From Oribacterium parvum (lineage in GTDB: Bacteria > Bacillota > Clostridia > Lachnospirales > Lachnospiraceae), in the NCBI GenBank assembly GCA_938022235.1, contig CALIEL010000055.1, forward strand, positions 1-19,729: a stretch of DNA of 19,729 nucleotides, written 5' to 3'. The notes under the pieces were generated by a model that worked only from the letters and a program-made list of their open reading frames with translations, did not search any database and was not told where the DNA came from. Positions within the stretch are counted from its first letter, which is position 1. The number at the start of each line of letters is the position of its first letter. Positions 1-6,499 of this stretch are shown one piece after another. The translations under genes were made by a program, and so were the position numbers.

Positions 1-289
1 CCTTTAAAAGCGTTCCCTCCGGAACCTTTAAGATCAGATCCTTACCGTTCTTTCCATGCATCTTTCTGCCGTCTCCCTCCTGTCCGGGTTCTGCGGCATA
101 TTTTGTTTTATGACGGAAGGGTTCCAGGCTGTTCAGCCCCTTGTCCACTTCTACAATAATGTCTCCGCCCTTTCCGCCGTCTCCACCGTCCGGGCCTCCT
201 GCAGGAACAAACAACTCTCTACGAAAGGATACATGGCCGTTGCCACCTTTTCCGCTTTTAACATAAATTTTTGCAATATCTGCAAACAT
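1..289 (-). CDS. obg: GTPase Obg/CgtA, N-terminal part (cut by window edge)
   Basis: The reading frame begins at an ATG whose first base is 289 and runs off the left end; about 96 codons are visible. The protein starts MFADIAKIYVKSGKGGNGHV, followed by FRRELFVPAGGPDGGDGGKGGD. This is the glycine-rich Obg fold typical of the first 160 residues of Obg; the GTPase domain lies outside the window. Obg is a ribosome-associated GTPase acting in late 50S assembly and stress signalling. An AAGGAG ribosome binding site sits about 7 bases before the ATG. The order rplU-rpmA-obg is widely conserved. Two hairpins lie between rpmA and this gene, so its expression may depend on read-through. Confidence 0.95.
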   Translation of the reverse strand, partial: MFADIAKIYVKSGKGGNGHVSFRRELFVPAGGPDGGDGGKGGDIIVEVDKGLNSLEPFRHKTKYAAEPGQEGDGRKMHGKNGKDLILKVPEGTLLK

Positions 290-305
290 GAATACTCCTT
301 TTTCT

Positions 306-330
306 AAAAAGAAGCAGGACGATTTCCTGC
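306..330 (-). terminator. Intrinsic terminator-like hairpin just before obg
   Basis: On the minus strand GCAGGA pairs with TCCTGC across a 5-base loop and is followed by TTCTTTTT. The stem is only 6 bp, but the T-rich tail is good. It is the second of two hairpins between rpmA and obg and lies only 16 bases from the obg start, so it could attenuate obg expression rather than end the transcript. Confidence 0.55.
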
Positions 331-354
331 AAAAATATTTTCCTTTACTATAGG

Positions 355-386
355 AAAACCCCACGCCGGATAACCAGCATGGGGTT
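355..386 (-). terminator. Intrinsic terminator after rpmA
   Basis: On the minus strand AACCCCATGCTGG pairs with CCGGCGTGGGGTT (13 bp including two G-U pairs) around a TTAT loop, ending in TTTT. It begins 10 bases after the rpmA stop codon. It should end or reduce transcription of the rplU-rpmA unit before obg. Confidence 0.8.
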
Positions 387-395
387 AATGTTTCC

Positions 396-653
396 TTATG
401 CCTTTGGAAGTACAGATACTTGCTTACGATCTCTTCCTAGACGGCCAAATTTAACGACTCCGTCCACCTTTGCAAATAAGGTGAAATCATTTCCCAAGCC
501 TACATTCAGACCTGGATGAATTCTGGTTCCGTTCTGCTTGTACAGAATGTTTCCAGCCTTAACGAACTGACCATCTGCTCTCTTTTGACCAAGTCTTTTC
601 GACTCGGAATCTCTACCGTTTTTGGTAGAGCCCATACCCTTATGATGAGCCAT
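396..653 (-). CDS. rpmA: 50S ribosomal protein L27
   Basis: An 85-residue protein starting MAHHKGMGSTKNGRDSESKR, the conserved L27 N-terminus that reaches toward the peptidyl-transferase centre. Many Firmicutes L27 proteins carry a roughly 9-residue N-terminal extension cut off by the protease Prp. Here there is none: the ATG is the mature-type start, and an in-frame TAG lies at 663-665, four codons upstream, so no longer form can be made from this frame. An AGGAAAGG ribosome binding site lies upstream. The gene follows rplU after 26 bases; the prp gene usually found between them is absent. The encoded form resembles E. coli L27. Confidence 0.97.
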   Translation of the reverse strand: MAHHKGMGSTKNGRDSESKRLGQKRADGQFVKAGNILYKQNGTRIHPGLNVGLGNDFTLFAKVDGVVKFGRLGRDRKQVSVLPKA

Positions 654-679
654 GTAATATACCTATCCTTTCCTAAAAA

Positions 680-985
680 TTAACCAATCTTGTCAATTTT
701 TACTTCTGTAAAAAGCTGTCTGTGACCATTCTTCTTGTGGTAACCGGACTTTCTCTTGTAACGGTAAACGATAACCTTCTTACCCTTACCATTCTGAAGA
801 ACAGTTCCGCTAACCTTTGCATTGGCAACTGTTGGTGTACCAATCTTCAAAGAACCGTCATTGAGAAGAAGAACCTGATCAAAAGTAATCTTTGCTCCCT
901 CTTCTACTTCCAACTTCTCCACACGGATTACATCGCCTTCACTGACTTTGTACTGCTTTCCGCCACTTACAATTACTGCGTACAT
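680..985 (-). CDS. rplU: 50S ribosomal protein L21
   Basis: A 101-residue protein, normal L21 length, starting MYAVIVSGGKQYKVSEGD and containing KVIVYRYKRKSGYHKKNGHRQ, the conserved rRNA-binding C-terminal half. L21 binds 23S rRNA in the 50S subunit. A strong AGGAGG site lies a few bases before the ATG. The gene has its own promoter and a structured 5' leader (see 1010-1058), so it probably starts the rplU-rpmA transcription unit. The next gene, rpmA, follows after 26 bases. Confidence 0.97.
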   Translation of the reverse strand: MYAVIVSGGKQYKVSEGDVIRVEKLEVEEGAKITFDQVLLLNDGSLKIGTPTVANAKVSGTVLQNGKGKKVIVYRYKRKSGYHKKNGHRQLFTEVKIDKIG

Positions 986-1009
986 TAGGAATCCTCCTAT
1001 AAAAATTTA

Positions 1010-1058
1010 CTCGCTAGCTGTGGTGAGACATGCTTCTTAAACCTCGCTAGGCGGCATC
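1010..1058 (-). promoter_or_regulatory. Putative L21 leader (ribosomal protein autoregulatory element)
   Basis: The untranslated region before rplU contains CTAGCGAG twice (minus strand, 1050-1043 and 1017-1010). Because CTAG is palindromic, CUAGC of the first copy can pair with GCUAG of the second, enclosing a GGU/ACC inner stem. A conserved L21 leader is known upstream of rplU in Firmicutes; position and layout fit, but I could not run a covariance search. It likely mediates feedback by L21. Confidence 0.6.
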
Positions 1059-1064
1059 TAGGTT

Positions 1065-1093
1065 ACTTTACAGTAAACTGCCTTCTTCGTCAA
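1065..1093 (-). promoter_or_regulatory. Promoter for rplU-rpmA
   Basis: Minus-strand -35 TTGACG (1093-1088, 5 of 6 consensus) and -10 TAAAGT (1070-1065, 4 of 6) are separated by exactly 17 bases. The -35 box begins 5 bases beyond the stop codon of the upstream NlpC/P60 gene. The start point would fall near 1058, just before the leader structure. Confidence 0.65.
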
Positions 1094-1098
1094 GCTTT

Positions 1099-3066
1099 TT
1101 ATGGCAAAATACTGCGATAATAAGGATAATTTGCCTGTACTTCATCTACGGAAATATTTCCGGCTGTACCGTTTTCATGGACTGCCAGCATCTTTCCGTC
1201 CTTTGTCCACTTAATAAAGACCACAACATGGCTTTCTCCGCTGGGTTGGATAATCAAATCACCCGCTTTTAATTCACTCCGTTTGATTTTCTGACCTTTT
1301 CCGATTAATTCCTGGGTGCTGGAAGCAAAATCCAAGCTTCTGTCCACACTGGACCAGTAAGCCCATTGTACAAAGCCGGAGCAATCCAAGCCCTTTCGAT
1401 TTCTTCCTTTATAGTCCGAAGAAGAAATGGTGGCTCCAAAGTGGTTTCCTTCCAAGCCCTTTACTCCAGCTTTCCCTCCGTAAAAATAGGGAACCTTTCC
1501 CACCGATGATAAGGCAAAATGAATCAAAGCCTTTCTTTCCTCGCTAAGATCCTCCGGCAAATCTTTCATATACGCGGATATTTCCTCCTCCGTAAGAGGA
1601 GACTTCTTTTCAACGGAAGAGATACTGAGACCGTAGTCTTTAAACCAGTCCTGTTCCTTCAAACGCTTTACGGCAGCAATGGTATAGTCATCCCAGCCAT
1701 GCCAACGGCTTCCCGGCTTTTGATCCTGTTCCTCCAAATCCTTAATAGAATCCAGTTGAATATTTCTCAGTCCGTTTTCATCATCGAAACCGACTACAGT
1801 GATTTTAATGGTTAAATCCACGTGTCCGGGACAATAATTTTTGGGTAACTTTTTCTGCTCTTGAATACTGTTTGCTTTCTGCTCTGCCTTTGTTCCTGTT
1901 GTTTCCTTTGGAACTTTACTTTCCTTCGGCAGATTTGAGGCACTCAGTTCTGCATTTTGGGAAGCGCTGTTCTCCCTATTTTCACTAGACTTTTCCGTCT
2001 GCTCCGGCTGTGCTTTGGATTCGGAGTTACTCTCTCCCCCTTCTCCGGCAGAGCTCCTTTGGCTGTTCTCCTGATTTGACTTTGTTTCCTGCGTTTGCTT
2101 ACTTTCCTGTGCTTGTTTACTTTCCTGTGCCTGTTTATTCTCCTTTGTAGCGTTTGTGTTCTGATTTGCTTTGCTGTCAGTCGCTGTTTCGGAGGACTTT
2201 TCGGAAGCACTTTCCGCCCTGCTTTCTTCGCTTGCTTTTGTTTCCCCGCCTACGGGAGCGGCGGTATTGGCTGCCTCCTCCGCCAGCATTTCCTCTTTAG
2301 CATCCTTATGAATACAGCCCTGGTCATAATAGACCGGACCGATGCTTAAACTATAGGAATGAGATTTTGTATATAGCTCATTAACAATGGCACGAAAACG
2401 CTCTTCATCCAGATAATTATGCTGATAGGTATACACACTGGCCATAGCCAAAATATCCTTTACATTACTGGAATCCTGAATTTCCTTTCCGTCTCCGTTG
2501 TAATATCGATAATGGATATTTTTAAAATAAGGGATGGCCCAGCTGTTTTTTTGATCCGGTGATTGGCCGGATGCCTGGGGATTGTATCTTCCCAGAATAG
2601 CGGAACGCTTCAGTCCCAAAAGCTTTGCGGTATGCTCCGGGGTGTCTCCCGTACTATCATAAATCTTGGCAAGATCAGCACTTTCCCTTTCCATCAGTTC
2701 CTGATAAATTCTTCCTCCAACAGAGTCCAGGGGATTTCCGTCCTGACGGATATCCACAAGATTGTACCGATCAATAAAGGGGCGAGGATTTAAAAATTCA
2801 TCCTCCTTACGATCCGTATGGAGGGTATTGGTCCATTTCCCCTTTTCCGTCACACTACTGCTGGTTTTTAGAAGGCTGTCACTACTCTTGTTTAAAGCAT
2901 TTTGCCTGTCATGCATTTTTTGGGCATATACGATGGACAGGCATAAAATCATAAACAAAGAAAGAAAGAAGAGCAAAAAACTTTCCTTCTTCTTGCTCTT
3001 CAAAAATAACTTAGCTTTTTCTATAGCCGGTTTCCATTTTCCTTTTTTCTTTCTACTCTTTGACAA
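1099..3066 (-). CDS. Membrane-anchored NlpC/P60 peptidoglycan hydrolase with low-complexity insert
   Basis: 655 residues. A basic N-terminus is followed by one membrane segment (about 29-48) with no cleavage site evident, so the rest should lie outside the membrane. Residues about 80-255 form a domain I do not recognise. A stretch rich in Glu, Ser, Lys, Gln, Asn and Thr runs about 258-408, with hexapeptide repeats of the KQAQES type. A second structured part starts at YCPGHVDLTIKI, and the NlpC/P60 domain occupies about 515-655 with catalytic Cys562 (LDCSGFVQWAYW), His613 (ESHVVVFI) and probable third residue His630 (HENG). Such enzymes cut D-Glu to diamino acid bonds in stem peptides. Start is TTG with AGGGG upstream. 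It follows rluD after 163 AT-rich bases. Confidence 0.85.
   Translation of the reverse strand: MSKSRKKKGKWKPAIEKAKLFLKSKKKESFLLFFLSLFMILCLSIVYAQKMHDRQNALNKSSDSLLKTSSSVTEKGKWTNTLHTDRKEDEFLNPRPFIDRYNLVDIRQDGNPLDSVGGRIYQELMERESADLAKIYDSTGDTPEHTAKLLGLKRSAILGRYNPQASGQSPDQKNSWAIPYFKNIHYRYYNGDGKEIQDSSNVKDILAMASVYTYQHNYLDEERFRAIVNELYTKSHSYSLSIGPVYYDQGCIHKDAKEEMLAEEAANTAAPVGGETKASEESRAESASEKSSETATDSKANQNTNATKENKQAQESKQAQESKQTQETKSNQENSQRSSAGEGGESNSESKAQPEQTEKSSENRENSASQNAELSASNLPKESKVPKETTGTKAEQKANSIQEQKKLPKNYCPGHVDLTIKITVVGFDDENGLRNIQLDSIKDLEEQDQKPGSRWHGWDDYTIAAVKRLKEQDWFKDYGLSISSVEKKSPLTEEEISAYMKDLPEDLSEERKALIHFALSSVGKVPYFYGGKAGVKGLEGNHFGATISSSDYKGRNRKGLDCSGFVQWAYWSSVDRSLDFASSTQELIGKGQKIKRSELKAGDLIIQPSGESHVVVFIKWTKDGKMLAVHENGTAGNISVDEVQANYPYYRSILP
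2083..2154 (-). repeat. 18-bp tandem repeat coding a hexapeptide repeat
   Basis: Four 18-base units (2083-2100, 2101-2118, 2119-2136, 2137-2154) with the middle two nearly identical. They encode KQAQES, KQAQES, KQTQET and KSNQEN-like hexapeptides inside the low-complexity region of the NlpC/P60 protein. Slippage here could vary the length of the linker without breaking the frame. Confidence 0.75.
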
Positions 3067-3229
3067 GTGTTTTCCCCTACTCTATTAACTAAATTGAAGT
3101 TTTTACTTTACTCGTAAATATACTTATAAAGATACTTATCCCTTACTACTTTTCGTAGCTACTTTAAAGTATCAAAAACTTTGCAAATCCTTCTATCTTT
3201 TTTCGAAATACTCTTTTAACATTTTCTCA
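3067..3229 (-). other. AT-rich intergenic region with concentric inverted repeats
   Basis: The 163 bases between the rluD-type gene and the NlpC/P60 gene hold two inverted repeats with the same centre: outer arms GATACTT/AAGTATC (3167-3173 and 3131-3137) and inner arms CTAC/GTAG (3155-3158 and 3146-3149). ATACTTAT also occurs twice, 12 bases apart (plus strand 3120-3127 and 3132-3139). No convincing -35/-10 pair was found, although a promoter for the hydrolase is expected here. Confidence 0.4.
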
Positions 3230-4144
3230 CTATCCTTTTTTTCTAAGCTTTTCCAATAAGGCTTGAAAATCCGCAGGATAGGGAGCGGAAAATTCCATAT
3301 ACTCCCCGGTCCTGGGATGTTGGAACCCCAGTATCATGGCATGTAAGGCCTGTCCGGAAATCCCATCCTTTCTGTTTTTCAGTCCGTATACCGGATCGCC
3401 CAGAAGGGGGTGGCCAATGCTCTTCATGTGCACACGGATCTGATGGGTACGACCTGTTTCCAAACGGCACTCCACCAGAGTGGAGTCGGAAAATCGTTCC
3501 AAAACCTTATAATGGGTTACCGCCTCCTTACCGTGCTTGTAGGATATGGCTTGTTTTTTTCTATCTTTTTCATCCCGACCTATAGGCGCGGATATGGTGC
3601 CTTCTTCCTCTTTGATTTTTCCAAAAACCAAGGCATGATAGCGTCTTGTGATACTATGCTCTTCTAATTGCTTCGCAAGACTTTGATGGCTTAAGTCATT
3701 TTTACAGATTAAAAGAAGACCTGTGGTATCCTTATCAATACGATGGACGATTCCGGGACGATTCACTCCATTAATGGAGGAAAGAGAAGCTCCTGCATGG
3801 GCTAATACGGCATTCACCAATGTACCGCTGTAATGTCCCGCTGCTGGATGGACCACCATTCCTCTTTCTTTATTAACCACCAAAAGATCATCGTCTTCGT
3901 AAACGATATCCAAAGGAATGGATTCCGGAAGGACCTCCGGATCCTTTTGTTCAGGAATAGCAAAGTCTATACGGTCTCCCGCCTTCACCTTTAGGGAAGC
4001 CTTGGCTTTTTCTCCGTTGACAGAAACACAGCCCTCCTGAATACATTTTCCCAGATAGGAACGACTGAAATCATGATCTTTCTGTTCAGACAAATATTTA
4101 TCCAGACGTTGTCCTTCTTCTTCCTTTGCTACTTCCCAAATCAT
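3230..4144 (-). CDS. rluD: RluA/RluD-family 23S rRNA pseudouridine synthase
   Basis: 304 residues, normal for the family. An S4 RNA-binding domain occupies about 12-65, then the catalytic domain with VHPAAGHYSGTLVNAVLAH and the signature HRIDKDTTGLL (about 134-144), in which Asp137 is the catalytic residue. C-terminal GRTHQIRVHMKSIGHPLLGD is also typical. It converts uridines in rRNA to pseudouridine. The ATG overlaps the lspA stop as ATGA, and an AAGGAG site lies within the lspA end, so the two are translationally coupled. The lspA-rluD pairing is common in bacteria. RluA-family paralogues are hard to tell apart, so the exact target site is uncertain. Confidence 0.9.
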   Translation of the reverse strand: MIWEVAKEEEGQRLDKYLSEQKDHDFSRSYLGKCIQEGCVSVNGEKAKASLKVKAGDRIDFAIPEQKDPEVLPESIPLDIVYEDDDLLVVNKERGMVVHPAAGHYSGTLVNAVLAHAGASLSSINGVNRPGIVHRIDKDTTGLLLICKNDLSHQSLAKQLEEHSITRRYHALVFGKIKEEEGTISAPIGRDEKDRKKQAISYKHGKEAVTHYKVLERFSDSTLVECRLETGRTHQIRVHMKSIGHPLLGDPVYGLKNRKDGISGQALHAMILGFQHPRTGEYMEFSAPYPADFQALLEKLRKKG

Positions 4145-4644
4145 TTCTTCTCCTTTAAGAAGGCAAATTCCTCTTCTTTATAGTAAAAGAAGAATAAAAA
4201 CAGAAGGAAAAAGCAAGCTCCGGTTACATAGATGTCTGCAAGATTGAAGACGGGAAAATCAATGGGGCGAAAATAAATAAAATCCACTACATAGGCTTGT
4301 CTTTGCCGATCGATACAATTTCCGATAGCTCCGGAAAAAACCAAGAGAAGGGAAAAAAGAAAAGGCAGATACCTTTTCTTTATCGGCGTTTTGTGAAAAA
4401 TAATCAGGACTCCCGCCAGCACAAAGATTGTAATGAGCAGGAAAATGATTTGTTGTCCATGTAGGATACCGAAGGCCGCTCCTGCATTTTCCACATAGAG
4501 TAAGGAGAGAATGTTGGGAATCAATTGTATTTCTTTTCCGCTTTTTAAATATTCCACTGCCAATGCCTTAGTCCACTGATCCAGAAAAATCAACAGGGCA
4601 CTGCACAGGAAGAAAACGATCCATGCTGTTCCTTTTTTACTCAT
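4141..4644 (-). CDS. lspA: Lipoprotein signal peptidase (signal peptidase II)
   Basis: 167 residues with four hydrophobic segments, standard for LspA. Conserved blocks are visible: LDQWTK (21-26), ENAGAAFGIL (52-61), GNCIDR (108-113), and the catalytic aspartates Asp121 (VVDFIYF) and Asp137 (FNLADIYV). It removes signal peptides from lipid-modified prolipoproteins in the membrane; the carboxypeptidase lipoprotein encoded at 8379-9386 is a probable substrate. It overlaps aroB upstream and rluD downstream by ATGA each time, so these three genes form one translationally coupled block. Confidence 0.97.
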   Translation of the reverse strand: MSKKGTAWIVFFLCSALLIFLDQWTKALAVEYLKSGKEIQLIPNILSLLYVENAGAAFGILHGQQIIFLLITIFVLAGVLIIFHKTPIKKRYLPFLFSLLLVFSGAIGNCIDRQRQAYVVDFIYFRPIDFPVFNLADIYVTGACFFLLFLFFFYYKEEEFAFLKEKK

Positions 4645-5729
4645 ACTTCCTCACTTCTCATATACTGTTTCAATACCTCTTCAATGCGTTCTTTGCTGAT
4701 GTCCTCTTCAATATAAGGGCTACAAAGATGATGGAGCAAAACAAATTGGAGATGCTGATTTTTTTGTTTTTTATCCTTGGATAAGGCTTCAAAAATATCT
4801 TCATGCTTTAAAGCCTTGCAATGGGTTTCCAAGCCCATATCTTCCATCAGCTCCTGTACCTTTAAAATATCTTCTTTAGCAATATTTTTGCAAAGGGATA
4901 ACGCCATCAGGCTTCCAAAGGCCACACATTGCCCATGACTATAGGAAAAATCCGCAACCTTTTCAATGGCATGTCCTAAGCTGTGTCCGAAGTTTAAAAA
5001 CTTTCTGTCCCCATGCTCATAGGGATCTTTTTCTACAAAATATTTCTTGATACGATTACTTTGATAAATCGTCTCCAAGAGAATTTCAGGATTCCTCTCC
5101 TGCAAAGCTTCTTTATGCTCCAGGAGGTAAGGCAGATATTTTTCGTTATGAATTAAAGCGTGCTTAATGATTTCTCCCATACCGGAGGCATACTGTACCT
5201 TCGGTAAAGATAAAAGACAATGCATGGAGGAATACACAAGCTTAGGCATATGAAAGGCACCGATTAAATTCTTATAATGATAAAAATCCACTCCGGTTTT
5301 TCCGCCAATGGAAGAATCCACCTGGGCTAAAAGCGTAGTAGGAATCTGAATAAAATCAACTCCCCGGAGATAGCTTGCAGAGGCGAAGCCGGTCATATCG
5401 CCCACAACACCGCCACCCAGGGCAATCATCATGTCTTTTCTTTCCAATTCCATATCCAAAGCAGCCTGGTAGATTTTTTGAATATGCTCCAAATCTTTAT
5501 ACTCTTCTCCTGCCGGAAGAACGCATACGCTTATAGCGGAAAAAGAGTCCTGTATGGTATTTTGTAAATCCTCCAAAAAAAGCTTGGCAACCTGGTCGTC
5601 GGTAACAATCAGCGCTTTTTTCTTTTTGGAAGATACAGAGTTTAAACGCTCCGGTAATGCCGAAAAATCCTTTTCTAAAAAGATACTGTAGATTAATGAA
5701 TCTTCCTGATAAATGTCTAACTTTCTCAT
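4641..5729 (-). CDS. aroB: 3-dehydroquinate synthase
   Basis: 362 residues from the chosen ATG. The core block LGGGVVGDMTGFASASYLRG, then QIPTTLLAQVDSSIGGKTG and LNFGHSLGHAIE, are diagnostic of AroB, the NAD- and metal-dependent enzyme that makes 3-dehydroquinate from DAHP in the shikimate pathway. A TTG start 12 codons upstream (5765) is possible but lacks a ribosome binding site. The ATG at 5729 has AGGGG about 10 bases before it and begins MRKLDIYQEDSL. No other shikimate gene is visible. The gene sits between the sepF terminator and lspA, coupled to lspA by ATGA. I see no strong promoter just upstream; an inverted repeat at 5781-5810 may matter. Confidence 0.95.
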   Translation of the reverse strand: MRKLDIYQEDSLIYSIFLEKDFSALPERLNSVSSKKKKALIVTDDQVAKLFLEDLQNTIQDSFSAISVCVLPAGEEYKDLEHIQKIYQAALDMELERKDMMIALGGGVVGDMTGFASASYLRGVDFIQIPTTLLAQVDSSIGGKTGVDFYHYKNLIGAFHMPKLVYSSMHCLLSLPKVQYASGMGEIIKHALIHNEKYLPYLLEHKEALQERNPEILLETIYQSNRIKKYFVEKDPYEHGDRKFLNFGHSLGHAIEKVADFSYSHGQCVAFGSLMALSLCKNIAKEDILKVQELMEDMGLETHCKALKHEDIFEALSKDKKQKNQHLQFVLLHHLCSPYIEEDISKERIEEVLKQYMRSEEV

Positions 5730-5780
5730 GCCAATTCTTCCCCTTAATCTATTACTTAAAAACAAATAAGAATATTAAAG

Positions 5781-5810
5781 CTTTCCGAGCTTTGCAGAAT
5801 TTTCGGAAAG
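5781..5810. repeat. 8-bp perfect inverted repeat upstream of aroB
   Basis: CTTTCCGA (5781-5788) and TCGGAAAG (5803-5810) are separated by 14 bases. It lies right after the sepF terminator and about 50 bases before the aroB start. It could be an operator or a small RNA hairpin controlling aroB; neither is proven. Confidence 0.5.
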
Positions 5811-5812
5811 AC

Positions 5813-5843
5813 AAAAAAAGGCATACCCCATAGGATATGCCTT
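5813..5843 (-). terminator. Strong intrinsic terminator after sepF
   Basis: On the minus strand AAGGCATATCC pairs with GGGTATGCCTT (11 bp, one G-U) around a 4-base loop, followed by seven T. It begins 11 bases after the sepF stop and separates sepF from aroB. Confidence 0.9.
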
Positions 5844-5854
5844 AATAAACGAGA

Positions 5855-6370
5855 TTACATATTCAGATGAATGCCGTTATACTCTGCGTTAGAGGAGAAT
5901 ACACTTCCTGCAAAGTCACCGGATAATTCCACATCCTCTGGGCCAGCGATGAAAATATAAGTGGAAATCTTCTTGATATCTCCGCCAATGGCATATACTG
6001 TTCCGGAAACAATATCAATAATTCGCTGAGCAATTTCAGTATGAAGGCCTTCCATATTCAATAAAACAGAGGTGCCATCCAAAAGATAATCACTGACGTT
6101 GATTGCATCTCCCAAAGAGCTGGGCTTCATCATAACAACCTGCATACTGGCTGATTTTGGCTCTACCTTTTCTTTGGACTTACCAAACAATCGAATCTTC
6201 GGTTCAGCAGACTCTTCCTCTTCTCTTCTGGAGAAGAAAGAGCTTCTCTTTGGTGCTGCTTCCTCTTCTTCCTCGTACTCGTCCTCAAAATCATAATCCT
6301 GATCTAAGTCATCGTACTCGTCTTCACGATCCAAATTCATTTTCTTCATTAAATTGCTAAAAAAGCTCAT
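5855..6370 (-). CDS. sepF: Cell division protein SepF
   Basis: 171 residues, typical of SepF. The N-terminal MSFFSNLMKKMNLDR is the amphipathic membrane-binding helix. Residues about 16-75 form a very acidic then mixed linker rich in Asp, Glu and Tyr. The C-terminal FtsZ-binding domain starts near VVMMKPSSLGDA and contains SVLLNMEGL, RIIDIVSGTVYAIGGDI and YIFIAGPEDVEL. SepF forms rings that tether FtsZ to the membrane. The gene has its own near-consensus promoter and a strong terminator, so it can be a one-gene transcript. Common ylm-cluster neighbours (ylmE, ylmG, ylmH, divIVA) are absent here. Confidence 0.96.
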   Translation of the reverse strand: MSFFSNLMKKMNLDREDEYDDLDQDYDFEDEYEEEEEAAPKRSSFFSRREEEESAEPKIRLFGKSKEKVEPKSASMQVVMMKPSSLGDAINVSDYLLDGTSVLLNMEGLHTEIAQRIIDIVSGTVYAIGGDIKKISTYIFIAGPEDVELSGDFAGSVFSSNAEYNGIHLNM

Positions 6371-6405
6371 ATCGATCTCCCAATTTGGTCTAATTAAACA
6401 AGATT

Positions 6406-6433
6406 ATTTTACTCAATTTTAAGATATTGTCAA
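6406..6433 (-). promoter_or_regulatory. Near-consensus promoter for sepF
   Basis: Minus-strand -35 TTGACA (6433-6428, perfect) and -10 TAAAAT (6411-6406, 5 of 6) with a 16-base spacer. Start of transcription should fall near 6399, giving a leader of about 29 bases with GGGAG before the sepF ATG. Confidence 0.8.
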
Positions 6434-6499
6434 GCTTAAAAAATATCAATTTTCCTGAATATTTTAAGACTAATACAGTTCCCGGATAAAAGCACATGA

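Noticed and set aside
1944..2349. Other open frames (both strands) within the low-complexity part of the NlpC/P60 gene
   Set aside because: They arise from biased composition (Lys/Arg- or Cys/Phe-rich translations) and lack start signals.
5730..5765. Extended aroB start at a TTG giving 12 more residues
   Set aside because: No ribosome binding site precedes it and the extra residues do not resemble AroB; the ATG at 5729 has AGGGG upstream.
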